Origin: QPIN01 sp964399475
GTDB lineage: Bacteria > Pseudomonadota > Gammaproteobacteria > Methylococcales > Methylomonadaceae
Reading direction: 5' to 3'
NCBI GenBank assembly: GCA_964399475.1
Contig: CAYNRB010000001.1
Location: forward strand, 1 to 60,955
DNA length: 60,955 nt
Below are positions 17,609-26,259 of the stretch, in pieces. Numbering within the stretch: the first letter of the stretch is position 1; the number at the start of each line of letters is the position of its first letter. The translations under genes were made by a program, and so were the position numbers. A model generated the notes under the pieces. It saw nothing but the letters and a program-made list of their open reading frames with translations, ran no database searches and had not been told where the DNA came from.

Positions 17609-18964
17609 ATGTTTGATAATTTAACCGATCGATTAAGCGGCACCCTTAAAAATTTAAAAGGTCAAGGAAAACTGACTGAAAGCAATATCAAAGATACCTT
17701 GAGCGAAGTCCGCATGGCTTTGCTTGAAGCTGATGTAGCTTTGCCTGTTGTTACTGATTTTATTGAACAGGTAAAAGAAGGTGCGCTGGGTAAACAAGTT
17801 CAACTTAGCTTAAACCCAGGCCAGGCATTAACTAAACTGGTTCAGTCCGAATTAGTTAAGGTAATGGGTCAGGCTAATGAGGAATTGAATCTTAAAACCA
17901 ATCCTCCTGCGGTAATACTAATGGCGGGCTTACAAGGCGCAGGTAAAACAACCACTGTTGCCAAATTAGGTCGTTGGTTAAAACAAACTCAAAAGAAAAA
18001 AGTCGGCGTGGTCAGTGCCGATGTTTATCGCCCAGCAGCGATAAAACAACTACAAACATTAGCAGATGATCTCGATCTGGTATTTTTTGAAAGTGACAAC
18101 TCCCAAAAGCCTGTGGATATAGCGGTTAATGCAATTGAAGCGGCCAAGAAACAATTTCTTGATGTTGTTATCGTCGATACTGCGGGTCGCTTGCATGTTG
18201 ATGAAGAAATGATGGGGGAGATTAAAGCTTTACATGCCGCCATTAATCCGGTTGAAACATTGTTTGTAGTTGACAGTATGACCGGACAGGATGCAGCAAA
18301 TACAGCTAAAGCATTCAATGATGCACTTCCTCTAACCGGGGTTATATTAACCAAAGCCGATGGTGATGCACGTGGCGGTGCTGCATTATCCATCAGACAT
18401 ATCACCGGCAAACCTATTAAATTTATAGGTACGGGTGAAAAGTCAGATGCTTTGGAACCTTTTCATCCAGATCGTATTGCTTCCCGTATTTTAGGTATGG
18501 GCGATATGCTGACGCTGATTGAAGAGATTGAGCAAAAAGCAGATAAGAAAAAATCCGAAAAACTAGCCAGGAAAATCAGTAAAGGAAAAGGTTTTGATCT
18601 GAGCGATTTCAAAGACCAGTTATTACAGATGCAAAATATGGGTGGCGTTGGAGCAATGATGGATAAATTGCCTGGTATGGGCGATGTCTCGCAAGGCGTA
18701 AAAGATAAAATTAATGATAAAGAGTTAGCCCGACAAATTGCCGTAATCAATTCAATGACACTTAAGGAAAGACGCTATCCAGATTTAATAAAGGGTAATC
18801 GAAAAAAACGTATTGCGGCTGGCTGCGGACAACAGTTGCAAGATGTAAATAGAATTCTTAAGCAGCATAAAATGATGCAGAAGATGATGAAAAAGTTTGC
18901 AAAAGGCAATATGGCAAATATGTTGCGCGGTCTTAAAAGTAATATGCGTGGAATGAGAATGTAG
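17609..18964 (+). CDS. ffh: Signal recognition particle GTPase Ffh
   Basis: A 451-residue SRP54-type GTPase that delivers nascent membrane proteins to FtsY. The order is: N domain (residues about 1-85); G domain with GLQGAGKTTTVAKLGRW (P-loop, near 107), VDTAGRLHVDEEMM, and TKADGDARGGAALS; and a Met-rich M domain ending MMQKMMKKFAKG and MRGLKSNMRGMRM, which binds 4.5S RNA and signal peptides. Length matches E. coli Ffh (453). The gene lies between two direct copies of a 161 bp palindrome and ends directly in a REP-like palindrome. Confidence 0.98.
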   Translation: MFDNLTDRLSGTLKNLKGQGKLTESNIKDTLSEVRMALLEADVALPVVTDFIEQVKEGALGKQVQLSLNPGQALTKLVQSELVKVMGQANEELNLKTNPPAVILMAGLQGAGKTTTVAKLGRWLKQTQKKKVGVVSADVYRPAAIKQLQTLADDLDLVFFESDNSQKPVDIAVNAIEAAKKQFLDVVIVDTAGRLHVDEEMMGEIKALHAAINPVETLFVVDSMTGQDAANTAKAFNDALPLTGVILTKADGDARGGAALSIRHITGKPIKFIGTGEKSDALEPFHPDRIASRILGMGDMLTLIEEIEQKADKKKSEKLARKISKGKGFDLSDFKDQLLQMQNMGGVGAMMDKLPGMGDVSQGVKDKINDKELARQIAVINSMTLKERRYPDLIKGNRKKRIAAGCGQQLQDVNRILKQHKMMQKMMKKFAKGNMANMLRGLKSNMRGMRM

Positions 18965-19141
18965 AGCAGACTTCAGTCCGCTATGCTTTTAAGTGTGGAA
19001 TGAAAAAGAAATAGTAGAAGTTATTGAATATAATTTTAATCATAAAGTAAATCAGTCCTAGAGAAAAGCTGGTGCTACTCTTTATTTTACTTTAGTATTT
19101 TCATGGCATTCCATAGGTAATATTATGAGTTTATTATATTT

Positions 19142-19302
19142 AGGGAGCTGGAAATAAATAATCATCCATTATTGGGCAGGATTTTTGTTTGTCTTTGATC
19201 GTGCAGCAATAGGCGCATAGCAGGCTATGTAACTGTTGCTGCACGATCGAAGACGGACAAAAAGACCAGCAAGATTGGGTGATTATTTTTTTCCAGCTCC
19301 CT
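19142..19302 (+). repeat. Nested palindrome, copy B (161 bp)
   Basis: The sequence is nearly identical to copy A, but here the outer arms pair perfectly at AGGGAGCTGG / CCAGCTCCCT, while the inner stem has one changed base (CGATCGAAGAC against GATCAAAGAC in copy A). The central GCGCATAGCAGGCTATGTAA block is the same. Confidence 0.9.
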
Positions 19303-19479
19303 TACTTTCATTTTCTGATTAAACATTATCCTTAATTTACAGGGTACATGTGACTTCATAGCGGACTAAAGTCCGCTCTACATGACTTTTCTGAGACTAC
19401 AAAGTGCACTCAAGCAGCCTGCTTTACTCCCAAACAATGCCCACAACAACTTTATTTATCTTTGATTTTAAATTTACCC

Positions 19480-19507
19480 TTCACATATCAAAAAATTCGC
19501 GTAGAAT
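19480..19507 (+). promoter_or_regulatory. Probable sigma-70 promoter of the rpsP operon
   Basis: TTCACA at 19480-19485 and TAGAAT at 19502-19507 are separated by 16 bases. They lie about 40 bases upstream of the rpsP ATG, after the last repeat element. The match is moderate. Confidence 0.45.
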
Positions 19508-19547
19508 AGGCGGATTGAATTTTGATTGAATATTTTAAGGTATTTAC

Positions 19548-19799
19548 ATGGTAACTATTCGTCTTGCAAGAGGTGGTGCAAAAAAACGTCCATTTTATCA
19601 CGTTGTCGTTACTGACAGCAGAAACAGCCGTGATGGTCGTTATATAGAACGATTAGGTTTCTTTAACCCTTTTGCTCGTGGAAACGAAGAAAGACTACGT
19701 TTAGACGATGAGCGCATTGATTATTGGAAATCTGTGGGCGCCCAACCTTCTGAACGCGTTTCTAGACTGATAAAAGATGCTCATAAAGCAGTAGCTTAA
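19548..19799 (+). CDS. rpsP: 30S ribosomal protein S16
   Basis: An 83-residue S16. MVTIRLARGGAKKRPFYHVVV and DSRNSRDGRYIERLGFFNP are the conserved S16 N-terminal signatures, and the length is normal (E. coli 82). It is the first gene of the conserved rpsP-rimM-trmD-rplS operon. AAGG lies a few bases upstream of the ATG. Confidence 0.98.
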   Translation: MVTIRLARGGAKKRPFYHVVVTDSRNSRDGRYIERLGFFNPFARGNEERLRLDDERIDYWKSVGAQPSERVSRLIKDAHKAVA

Positions 19800-19804
19800 G
19801 CATT

Positions 19805-20317
19805 TTGCCAGACAGCGAGTTTATAACTGCAGGTGAAATTTCTGGCGTTTTCGGTGTAAAAGGCTGGGTTAAAGTTTTTTCCTTTACTGATCCGAGAGAA
19901 AACATATTTGATTATTCTCCCTGGATCTTAAAAAGCAAAAATGCAACTCAAGTCGTTAAAGTCGTTAAAGGACAACGACAAGGCAAGGGACTGGTTGCCT
20001 GCTTAGACGGAGTTACTCATAGAGATGAGGCCGCTGCTTTTTGTGGCTATGAAATCCTTATCAGAAAAAACCAACTTCCTGAAACAGCAAAGGATGAATT
20101 TTACTGGTCTGATCTTATTGGTTTAAAGGTTGAAACAGATCAAGGTATTAAGCTAGGTATAGTTGATCACCTTATAGAAACGGGGGCAAATGATGTTCTG
20201 GCAATTAAGGATGATGAAAATATCGAACGATTAATTCCATTCTTGCAAGATCAAGTCATTAAAAAAATTGACCTTAACAAGAGTTTGATAATCGTTGACT
20301 GGGATCCAGATTTTTAA
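19805..20317 (+). CDS. rimM: Ribosome maturation factor RimM
   Basis: A 170-residue 16S rRNA processing factor that acts on the 30S head with S19. The N-terminal part (AGEISGVFGVKGWVKVFSFTDP, FDYSPW) and the PRC-barrel (DEFYWSDLIGLKVETDQG, ETGANDVLAIK, LIPFLQDQVIKKIDL, ending VDWDPDF) align with the family end to end. The start appears to be TTG at 19805, only five bases after the rpsP stop, so translational coupling is likely. No in-frame ATG lies near the beginning of the conserved domain. Confidence 0.96.
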   Translation: MPDSEFITAGEISGVFGVKGWVKVFSFTDPRENIFDYSPWILKSKNATQVVKVVKGQRQGKGLVACLDGVTHRDEAAAFCGYEILIRKNQLPETAKDEFYWSDLIGLKVETDQGIKLGIVDHLIETGANDVLAIKDDENIERLIPFLQDQVIKKIDLNKSLIIVDWDPDF

Positions 20318-20339
20318 TTAATCAGCTTCCGATAACTCT

Positions 20340-21095
20340 ATGCAATTTGATGTAGTCACACTTTTTCCAGAGATGATTCTGGGAGCTGCAAGCCATGGCG
20401 TAACTGGCAAAGCATTTGAAAAAAAGCAGGCTAAATTAACCACCTGGAACCCTAGAGATTATACCAACGATAAATATCAAACTGTTGATGATCGTCCCTA
20501 TGGTGGGGGGCCGGGAATGGTAATGAAATACCAGCCCTTATGTGATGCGGTCAATGCAGCAAAAGCAGCAAATAGAAATTTGAAAAGTCGGGTTATTTAT
20601 TTGAGCCCGCAAGGCAAGCCAATTACTCAGAAAATGTTAATTGAAGCCAGCCAAACTCAGACATCTCAGCTCATATTAGTAGCTGGTCGTTATGAAGGTA
20701 TTGATGAACGTTTCATTAATACTATATGTGATGAAGAATGGTCTTTGGGTGATTACGTTATCAGTGGTGGTGAATTAGCTGCTCTGGTTGTTATTGATGC
20801 AATAACCCGATTGATTCCGGGTGTTCTGGGCGACAAGGATTCTGCAAATCAGGATTCATTTATGCATGGTCTCTTAGACACACCTCATTACACACGACCA
20901 GAACAGGGGGCATTAGGATCGGCACCTGATGTACTATTGAGCGGACATCATAAGATGATTGAACGTTGGAGAATGAAACAGGCTTTAGGACGTACAGCAC
21001 TAAGAAGACCTGATTTATTAAAGAATAAAGAATTAAGCGCAGAACAGGAAGTTTTGCTGGAAGAATTTAAGAACGAGCTACAAAAAACGAATTAA
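20340..21095 (+). CDS. trmD: tRNA (guanine-37-N1)-methyltransferase
   Basis: A 251-residue SPOUT methyltransferase that methylates G37 of tRNAs reading codons starting with C and some with G, preventing +1 frameshifts. DVVTLFPEM at the start, DDRPYGGGPGMVM, YLSPQGKPI, VAGRYEGIDERFI and EEWSLGDYVISGGELAA (trefoil-knot SAM site) are all present. The length equals the usual 245-255. It lies 22 bp after rimM in the ribosomal operon. Confidence 0.98.
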   Translation: MQFDVVTLFPEMILGAASHGVTGKAFEKKQAKLTTWNPRDYTNDKYQTVDDRPYGGGPGMVMKYQPLCDAVNAAKAANRNLKSRVIYLSPQGKPITQKMLIEASQTQTSQLILVAGRYEGIDERFINTICDEEWSLGDYVISGGELAALVVIDAITRLIPGVLGDKDSANQDSFMHGLLDTPHYTRPEQGALGSAPDVLLSGHHKMIERWRMKQALGRTALRRPDLLKNKELSAEQEVLLEEFKNELQKTN

Positions 21096-21196
21096 CTCAT
21101 TCAGGTTATTTAATACGCCCCAGAAAACAGGCGATTTTTTTTGATAGTAATCACTTAATATTCCGTATTATAAGTTTATGTATATAGGGCGTGGAA

Positions 21197-21544
21197 ATGA
21201 CAAATATTATTGATATAGTAAATGCGGAACAGCTGAAAACAGATGTTCCTACTTTTGGACCAGGTGACACTGTAGTTGTGCAGGTCAAGGTAAAGGAAGG
21301 AGATCGCGAGAGATTTCAGGCCTATGAAGGTGTAGTGATTGCAAAACGTAATCGTGGACTTAACTCTTCATTTACGGTTAGAAAAATATCCCATGGCGTA
21401 GGTGTAGAACGTGTTTTCCAAACACATAGCAAACAAGTTGGTGACATTACTGTTAAGCGACGTGGCGCAGTACGCAGAGCTAAACTGTATTATCTACGTA
21501 ATTTGACTGGAAGAGCTGCACGTATCAAAGAAAAACTGGGATAA
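21197..21544 (+). CDS. rplS: 50S ribosomal protein L19
   Basis: A 115-residue L19 at the 30S-50S interface. FGPGDTVVVQVKVKEGDRERFQAYEGVVIAKRN and RKISHGVGVERVFQTHS are diagnostic. An in-frame GTG two codons upstream is possible, but the ATG at 21197 gives exactly the family length and follows a GGAA-type ribosome site. It is the last gene of the rpsP operon, about 100 bp after trmD, and is followed by a terminator. Confidence 0.97.
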   Translation: MTNIIDIVNAEQLKTDVPTFGPGDTVVVQVKVKEGDRERFQAYEGVVIAKRNRGLNSSFTVRKISHGVGVERVFQTHSKQVGDITVKRRGAVRRAKLYYLRNLTGRAARIKEKLG

Positions 21545-21552
21545 TTTATTTT

Positions 21553-21585
21553 CCTTTAAAAAAAGGTAGCTTTTAAGTTGCCTTT
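21553..21585 (+). terminator. Rho-independent terminator of the rpsP operon
   Basis: The hairpin GGTAGC-TTTTAA-GTTGCC (with G-U pairs in RNA) is flanked by a run of A before and a long T-run after. It sits just after the rplS stop codon. Confidence 0.8.
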
Positions 21586-21848
21586 TTTTTGGCTTTTTTT
21601 TAGTTTTCCAGAGATTCAGAACACCTGATCCCCTATAATAAAATCAATATCTTGTAGATGAATACAAGAACATAAAATGAGACCAAAAGGGAGGTTGAGT
21701 AAGATTTTTGAGCGTAGCAAGAAAACGTAACCCAATATTCATGGCATGATGGGTGGCTTTTATCGTTTACAATTCTTAGCCTCAGCCTTTTTTAGGTATC
21801 AAATACATTTCCGTGAATCAGGCGATCTAAAATTAAACTAGAACGCTT

Positions 21849-21933
21849 AGGAGTGGGAATTAAATAATATCCGAAAGCTTTTCTAATGCTTTAGTGCAAA
21901 TCAAGATTCGGATATTATCTAATCCTGTCCCCT
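21849..21933. repeat. Nested palindrome, shortened copy F (85 bp)
   Basis: The outer arms (AGGAGTGGGAATTAAATAATA and its imperfect complement ending GTCCCCT) match copies C and D. The whole interior, including the GGATTTTTGT block and the central hairpin, is missing and replaced by about 25 bases. This is a deletion derivative or a minimal form. Confidence 0.7.
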
Positions 21934-22072
21934 TAACCCAAGCAGCCTCTAATAAATTCAATCCCAATACATTTGATATTATCAATAAAGCAATGGGAAT
22001 TGATTTACTACTAGCGAAAAAGAACAAACAACTGCGTTATAATACACAAGTTTTTTCAAACCCTACTCCCAA

Positions 22073-22960
22073 ATGAAAACTTCTTTTCATCAGATAGATT
22101 TATTTTTGGATTCATTGTGGGCTGAATCTGGTTTAAGTAAAAATACTCTATTAGCCTATGGAAGTGATTTAACGATTTTTGCTAAATGGCTAAAAGAAAA
22201 ATCTTTATTTGAAGTCGATGAAAGTGATGTTGCATTATTCCTGGCAAGCAGATACAAACAAGGAATAGGTAGCCGCTCATCTGCCCGTATTTTATCTAGT
22301 TTGCGTCGTTTCTATGGTTATCTACATAGGGAAGCTTCTATTGAAATAGACCCCACACTTTTAATTGACTCACCCCATGTAGGAAAATTATTACCTGAAT
22401 CATTATCAGAAAACGATATTGATATATTGCTTGATGCACCTGAAACCACAGAATATCTGGGATTTAGAAACAAGACAATGCTAGAAATTCTTTATGCGAC
22501 AGGGCTGAGAGTATCTGAATTAGTGGGTCTAAAATTTGAACAAATAAATTTCAGACAGGGCTTTGTCAGGGTTTTAGGAAAAGGCAGCAAAGAAAGATTA
22601 GTCCCCATCGGTGAACAAGCAATGAGCTGGCTGACAGAATACATGGAAGGCGCACGAGAAAATATCTTAAAGGGCAAGCAAAGTGATTTTCTTTTTGTCA
22701 CTAAACGCGGTACAGGCATGACTCGCCAGGCATTTTGGCATATCATCAAAGGCTATGCTAAAAAAGCTGACATTAATAAACCGCTTTCTCCACACACTTT
22801 AAGGCATGCTTTTGCCACCCATATACTCAATCGTGGAGCTGACTTACGAGTAGTCCAATTATTATTAGGTCATTCAGACTTATCTACCACCCAGATTTAT
22901 ACGCATATCGCTCAAGAACGGTTAAAATCACTCCATAGTAAATTTCATCCCAGAGGTTAA
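22073..22960 (+). CDS. xerD: Site-specific tyrosine recombinase XerD
   Basis: A 295-residue tyrosine recombinase that, with XerC and FtsK, resolves chromosome dimers at dif. The N-terminal SAM-like core-binding domain covers residues about 1-90. The catalytic domain carries the full set: Arg in YATGLRVSELVGL, Lys in LGKGSKERLVPIG, His-x-x-Arg in SPHTLRHAFATHIL, His in LLGHSDLSTTQIYTH, and the Tyr nucleophile in that same motif. The length matches E. coli XerD (298). It is a stand-alone gene with nothing integron- or phage-like around it, so a housekeeping XerD is the best call. Confidence 0.93.
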   Translation: MKTSFHQIDLFLDSLWAESGLSKNTLLAYGSDLTIFAKWLKEKSLFEVDESDVALFLASRYKQGIGSRSSARILSSLRRFYGYLHREASIEIDPTLLIDSPHVGKLLPESLSENDIDILLDAPETTEYLGFRNKTMLEILYATGLRVSELVGLKFEQINFRQGFVRVLGKGSKERLVPIGEQAMSWLTEYMEGARENILKGKQSDFLFVTKRGTGMTRQAFWHIIKGYAKKADINKPLSPHTLRHAFATHILNRGADLRVVQLLLGHSDLSTTQIYTHIAQERLKSLHSKFHPRG

Positions 22961-23522
22961 TTCTGAATTTGCAACCCACTCACATTGCAGTGACTGACAA
23001 CCCCCCCCCAAAGTGATTATTTTTATGAGCCATTTTTATCCTCTTCGGAATTTTAAAAAATTGTTATAACATAGACCTCAATAATTGTTCTTTTATTTCT
23101 AACCCACACATATCATTGTGTTAGCCGAAACGAATCAATAATTATGTATATAAACATTAAAATAATAGTCGCGGACATCTAGAAATCAGTACCCATGCTC
23201 ATACGAAACCACTAAAGATCACATTTTATTCCCCAATATATCGACATTAACATCATGACAAACTAAACTTAGGAGTGAGGATTTAATAATATCCGAAAGT
23301 TTGGCGCAGGATTTTTGTCCGTCTTCTGTGTTGTAGAAATGAGCGCATAGCAGGCTACGTAACTATTTCTACAACACAGAAGACTGACAAAAAAACAAGT
23401 CAAGATTCGGATATTATTAAATCCTCGCTCCTTAGCTCTACTGCTCCTAATATTTATTGGATCTAGTTTAGTTTTTAATATCAATTTCCCAAACGCCCTT
23501 TTGTACGAGGAATTAAAGTTAA
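22961..23522. other. 562 bp spacer between xerD and the LpxA-like gene
   Basis: The first 300 bp hold a nine-C homopolymer at 23001-23009 and otherwise nothing recognisable. The second half is nested palindrome copy C (23271-23432), then 90 bp likely to include the promoter of the next gene. Confidence 0.55.
23271..23432 (+). repeat. Nested palindrome, copy C (162 bp)
   Basis: The outer arms AGGAGTGAGGATTTAATAAT / ATTATTAAATCCTCGCTCCT differ from copies A and B but share the same architecture: a GCAGGATTTTTGTC block, a perfect variable inner stem (TCTTCTGTGTTGTAGAAAT), the core GCGCATAGCAGGCTACGTAACT, and the closing GACAAAAAAACAAG block. An 86-codon minus-strand ORF running through it is a by-product. 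Confidence 0.9.
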
Positions 23523-24296
23523 ATGACACAAAATATTCACCCTACTGCCTCAATAGCGCCTGGCGTAATTTTGGGAGACAATGTAACAATAGGCGCTTTT
23601 GCAGTTATTGAAGAGAATGTTACCTTGGGAGCAAATTGTCAGTTAGGCGCACATGCTGTCATTCAACCCTATGTTAAAATGGGTGAAGGTAACATCTTAC
23701 ACCCTCATGCGGTATTGGGTGGCGCTCCTCAAGATACTAGTTTTAATGTAGCAACTGTATCATGGCTTGAGATAGGTGATAACAACGTATTTCGAGAGGG
23801 TTTTACAGCACATAGATCAGCAACTACAGAAGGTGCTACCAAAATAGGTTCCGACTGTTTTTTTATGAATAATAGCCATGTCGCACATGATTGCATTATA
23901 GGCAACCAAACTATTTTCGCTAATAATGTTGCTATCGGAGGTTTTGTAGAAATAGGCGATGCTGTATTCATGGGTGGTGCTGTTGTCGTCCATCAATTTT
24001 GTCGCATTGGATCCTATGCAATGGTGCAAGGTACCACGGGCTTAAATAAAGACGTGATCCCATTTATGTTAATTGGTGAAAGACCTCCCAAACATTATCG
24101 TTTAAATACGCTAGGCTTAAAGAGAGCTGGGATTACAGGACATAAATACAAAATACTGTCTTCTGCATTCAGATTGCTACGAAATAAAAACAGCATTGAT
24201 GAACTGGAACAAACTGAGGAAATAATATTTCTAAAAAAATGGTTGGCAGGCGAATCTAAAAGAGGCATTCACGGCTTTGTTGAGCTTAAAAAATAA
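23523..24296 (+). CDS. lpxA: LpxA-like UDP-GlcNAc O-acyltransferase
   Basis: A 257-residue left-handed beta-helix protein with about ten hexapeptide turns (IAPGVILGDNVTIGAFAVI, LGANCQLGAHAVI) and an LpxA-type C-terminal helical part. NSHVAHDC contains the histidine equivalent to catalytic His125 of E. coli LpxA, and AVVVHQFCRIGSYAMV matches the following conserved turn. LpxA transfers 3-hydroxyacyl chains to UDP-GlcNAc in lipid A synthesis. It is not next to lpxD, fabZ or lpxB, and it differs from E. coli LpxA at several otherwise conserved turns. It may therefore be a second, specialised paralogue acting on a different sugar or acyl chain. Confidence 0.75.
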   Translation: MTQNIHPTASIAPGVILGDNVTIGAFAVIEENVTLGANCQLGAHAVIQPYVKMGEGNILHPHAVLGGAPQDTSFNVATVSWLEIGDNNVFREGFTAHRSATTEGATKIGSDCFFMNNSHVAHDCIIGNQTIFANNVAIGGFVEIGDAVFMGGAVVVHQFCRIGSYAMVQGTTGLNKDVIPFMLIGERPPKHYRLNTLGLKRAGITGHKYKILSSAFRLLRNKNSIDELEQTEEIIFLKKWLAGESKRGIHGFVELKK

Positions 24297-24403
24297 GCCT
24301 GAGAAATACTTTCTTAGAACATAAAAATCGAAGAAAGCAGCTAAAATATAGGGAAATGAAGCCTGCTCAAAAATCACCTTCAGGTATAAATTAAAGGTAA
24401 TAT

Positions 24404-25159
24404 ATGAAACAATCTATTATATATGCGTTAGACTTTGACGGCGTGATTTGTGATAGCGCGTTAGAAACGGGTATTTCAGGTTGGAAAGCAGCCATTCAAA
24501 TATGGGATGACTTTCCTGGAGATTTACCATCAGAACAAATAATAGATAGTTTTCGTCAGATACGTCCCATTATGGGAACGGGTTACGAAGCTATATTAAT
24601 TGTTAGATTATTAAATGATGGTGTATCCGTTCAATCAATTATCAATAATTTTCATATTAAGAAAAATGATGTGATTAAAAATTCAAATCTACAAATCAAT
24701 GCACTAAAAACACTGTTTGGCGAAACCAGAGATCACTGGATTAAAGCAGATCTAGATGACTGGGTAAGGAAAAACCCTTTATTTCCAGGTGTTGCAGAAA
24801 AATTACAACATCTTTCTGCTGAAAACTTGTGGTACATCGTTACCACAAAACAGGAACGTTTCGTTAAACAGATACTTAATGCCAATCAAGTGCAATTAGC
24901 AGATGATTGTATTTTTGGATTAGATCAAAATAAGAGCAAGGAAGCCATTTTAATAGAATTAATAAAAAAACATACCACAGAAGATATTTATTTTGTTGAG
25001 GACATGCTTTCTTCTTTATTAAAAGTATTAAATAACAGTCAACTGGATTCAGTTAAATTAATTTTGGCTTCATGGGGCTATAACACAGAAGAAGACAAAT
25101 TAAAGGCAAAAAACAATTCAATTAAATTAATTGATTTTGATAGTTTCTTAACTGATTAA
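24404..25159 (+). CDS. HAD-superfamily hydrolase
   Basis: A 251-residue cytoplasmic protein. Motif I is ALDFDGVICDSALE (nucleophile and acid/base Asp pair). A helical cap spans residues about 20-130. Motif II is the Thr in WYIVTTKQERF, motif III the Lys in QNKSKEAILIEL, and motif IV the acidic residues in IYFVEDMLSSL. The fold is that of phosphoglycolate-phosphatase-like enzymes, but the substrate cannot be told. It lies upstream of mdh (convergent) in a C1-metabolism neighbourhood. AAGG six bases before the ATG supports the start. Confidence 0.8.
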   Translation: MKQSIIYALDFDGVICDSALETGISGWKAAIQIWDDFPGDLPSEQIIDSFRQIRPIMGTGYEAILIVRLLNDGVSVQSIINNFHIKKNDVIKNSNLQINALKTLFGETRDHWIKADLDDWVRKNPLFPGVAEKLQHLSAENLWYIVTTKQERFVKQILNANQVQLADDCIFGLDQNKSKEAILIELIKKHTTEDIYFVEDMLSSLLKVLNNSQLDSVKLILASWGYNTEEDKLKAKNNSIKLIDFDSFLTD

Positions 25160-25281
25160 GACTACACAGGGACAATAAATTAGAAATCTAAAAGCATGTA
25201 AATTAATACGCATGCTCAGCCTAGATACATCCTTGTATATTAAAACCAGCTGAAAACGAACAGTACCGTATTGAAGTCTTT

Positions 25282-26259
25282 TTAAAACAAATGCTTTATT
25301 GCATCTCTTTCTTCTATTAATTCAGCTTCTGTACTTCGTAATTTCTCACGACTAAATTCATTAATGTCCAGACCCAGTACAATTTTTATCTGCCCCTCAG
25401 AAACAGTGACTGGAAAGGAAAATATCAAGCCTTTTTCAATGCCATAACTTCCATCAGAAACGATGGCCATGCTCACCCAATCACCTTCATCAGTTCCTAA
25501 AGCCCAAGTTTTCATATGACATAAAGCAGCATTAGCTGCTGATGCTGCACTGGACTGACCTCTAGCCTTTATGATTTTTCCCCCTCTTTGCTGTACGGTA
25601 GGAATAAAATAGTCCTCAAACCAGTCAGATCCCACTAAATCCAAAGCATCCTGACCTTTTACCTTGGCATAATGTAAATCTGGATATTGTGTAGAGGAAT
25701 GATTCCCCCAAACAATCACATTTTTAATATCACTGGCAATGACACCCGCTTTCTCTGCTAATTGTGTTATAGAGCGATTATGATCCAGACGCGTCATGGC
25801 AGAAAAGCATCCAGAACTTAAATCAGGGGCATTATTCATTGCAATCAATGCATTAGTATTGGCAGGGTTTCCAGTGACCAATACCTTTACATTTCGATGT
25901 GCGACTTCATTTAACGCCTTACCCTGAGTAGAAAAAATTTCTGCATTACATAACAGCAAATCCTTTCGCTCCATACCAGGACCGCGTGGTCTTGCACCGA
26001 CTAAAAAAGCATAATCAACATTTTTAAATGCCACTTTGGGATCATCAGTCATGACTATTTTATGTAATAACGGATAAGCACAATCATTCAATTCCATTTC
26101 CACACCCTTTAAAGCATCCATGGCCGGTGGAATTTCCAGTAAATGTAAGATGACGGGTTGATCTGAACCCAGCAACTCTCCAGCAGCCAGACGAAATAGC
26201 AATGAATAGCTGATCTGACCCGCCGCACCAGTGACAGCAATATCTATGGGTGTTTTCAT
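25282..26259 (-). CDS. mdh: Malate dehydrogenase (NAD-dependent, MDH type 2)
   Basis: A 325-residue enzyme interconverting malate and oxaloacetate. TGAAGQISYSLLFRLAAGELLG (nucleotide-binding loop) and LLEIPPAMDALKGVEMELNDCA identify the subgroup. LVGARPRGPGMERKDLL supplies the substrate-binding Arg residues, VTGNPANTNALI and MTRLDHNRS the Asp, and VWGNHSSTQYPD the catalytic His. AAGGA sits 7 bases before the ATG. It is divergent from mtdA. In serine-cycle organisms this enzyme reduces oxaloacetate towards malyl-CoA, and it also serves the TCA cycle. Confidence 0.96.
   Translation of the reverse strand: MKTPIDIAVTGAAGQISYSLLFRLAAGELLGSDQPVILHLLEIPPAMDALKGVEMELNDCAYPLLHKIVMTDDPKVAFKNVDYAFLVGARPRGPGMERKDLLLCNAEIFSTQGKALNEVAHRNVKVLVTGNPANTNALIAMNNAPDLSSGCFSAMTRLDHNRSITQLAEKAGVIASDIKNVIVWGNHSSTQYPDLHYAKVKGQDALDLVGSDWFEDYFIPTVQQRGGKIIKARGQSSAASAANAALCHMKTWALGTDEGDWVSMAIVSDGSYGIEKGLIFSFPVTVSEGQIKIVLGLDINEFSREKLRSTEAELIEERDAIKHLF

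Larger units (their letters stand above)
18965..19547. other. 583 bp spacer between ffh and rpsP
   Basis: The spacer contains REP-like AGCGGACT/AGTCCGCT palindromes at both ends (starting at about 18964 and at 19359-19380), nested palindrome copy B at 19142-19302, and a probable rpsP promoter. No gene seen. Confidence 0.6.
21545..22072. other. 528 bp spacer between rplS and xerD
   Basis: The spacer holds the rplS terminator, then a degenerate GGTTGAGTAA...AACGTAACCCAA repeat at about 21690-21750 related to the one inside 7691-7778, then an 85 bp shortened nested palindrome at 21849-21933. The xerD promoter should lie in the last 140 bp. Confidence 0.55.

Noticed and set aside
22073..22960. 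Phage or integron integrase
   Set aside because: Length and motifs fit chromosomal XerD, and no att site, cassette or phage gene is nearby.
23001..23009. Nine-C homopolymer as a phase-variation tract
   Set aside because: It is intergenic, about 40 bp after xerD and 500 bp from the next start, so it cannot switch a reading frame and is too far to tune a promoter.
23269..23529. 86-codon minus-strand ORF, similar in peptide to the ORF at 30421-30609
   Set aside because: Both are translations of the nested palindrome. The apparent homology comes from the repeat DNA, and the frames run to arbitrary ends outside it.
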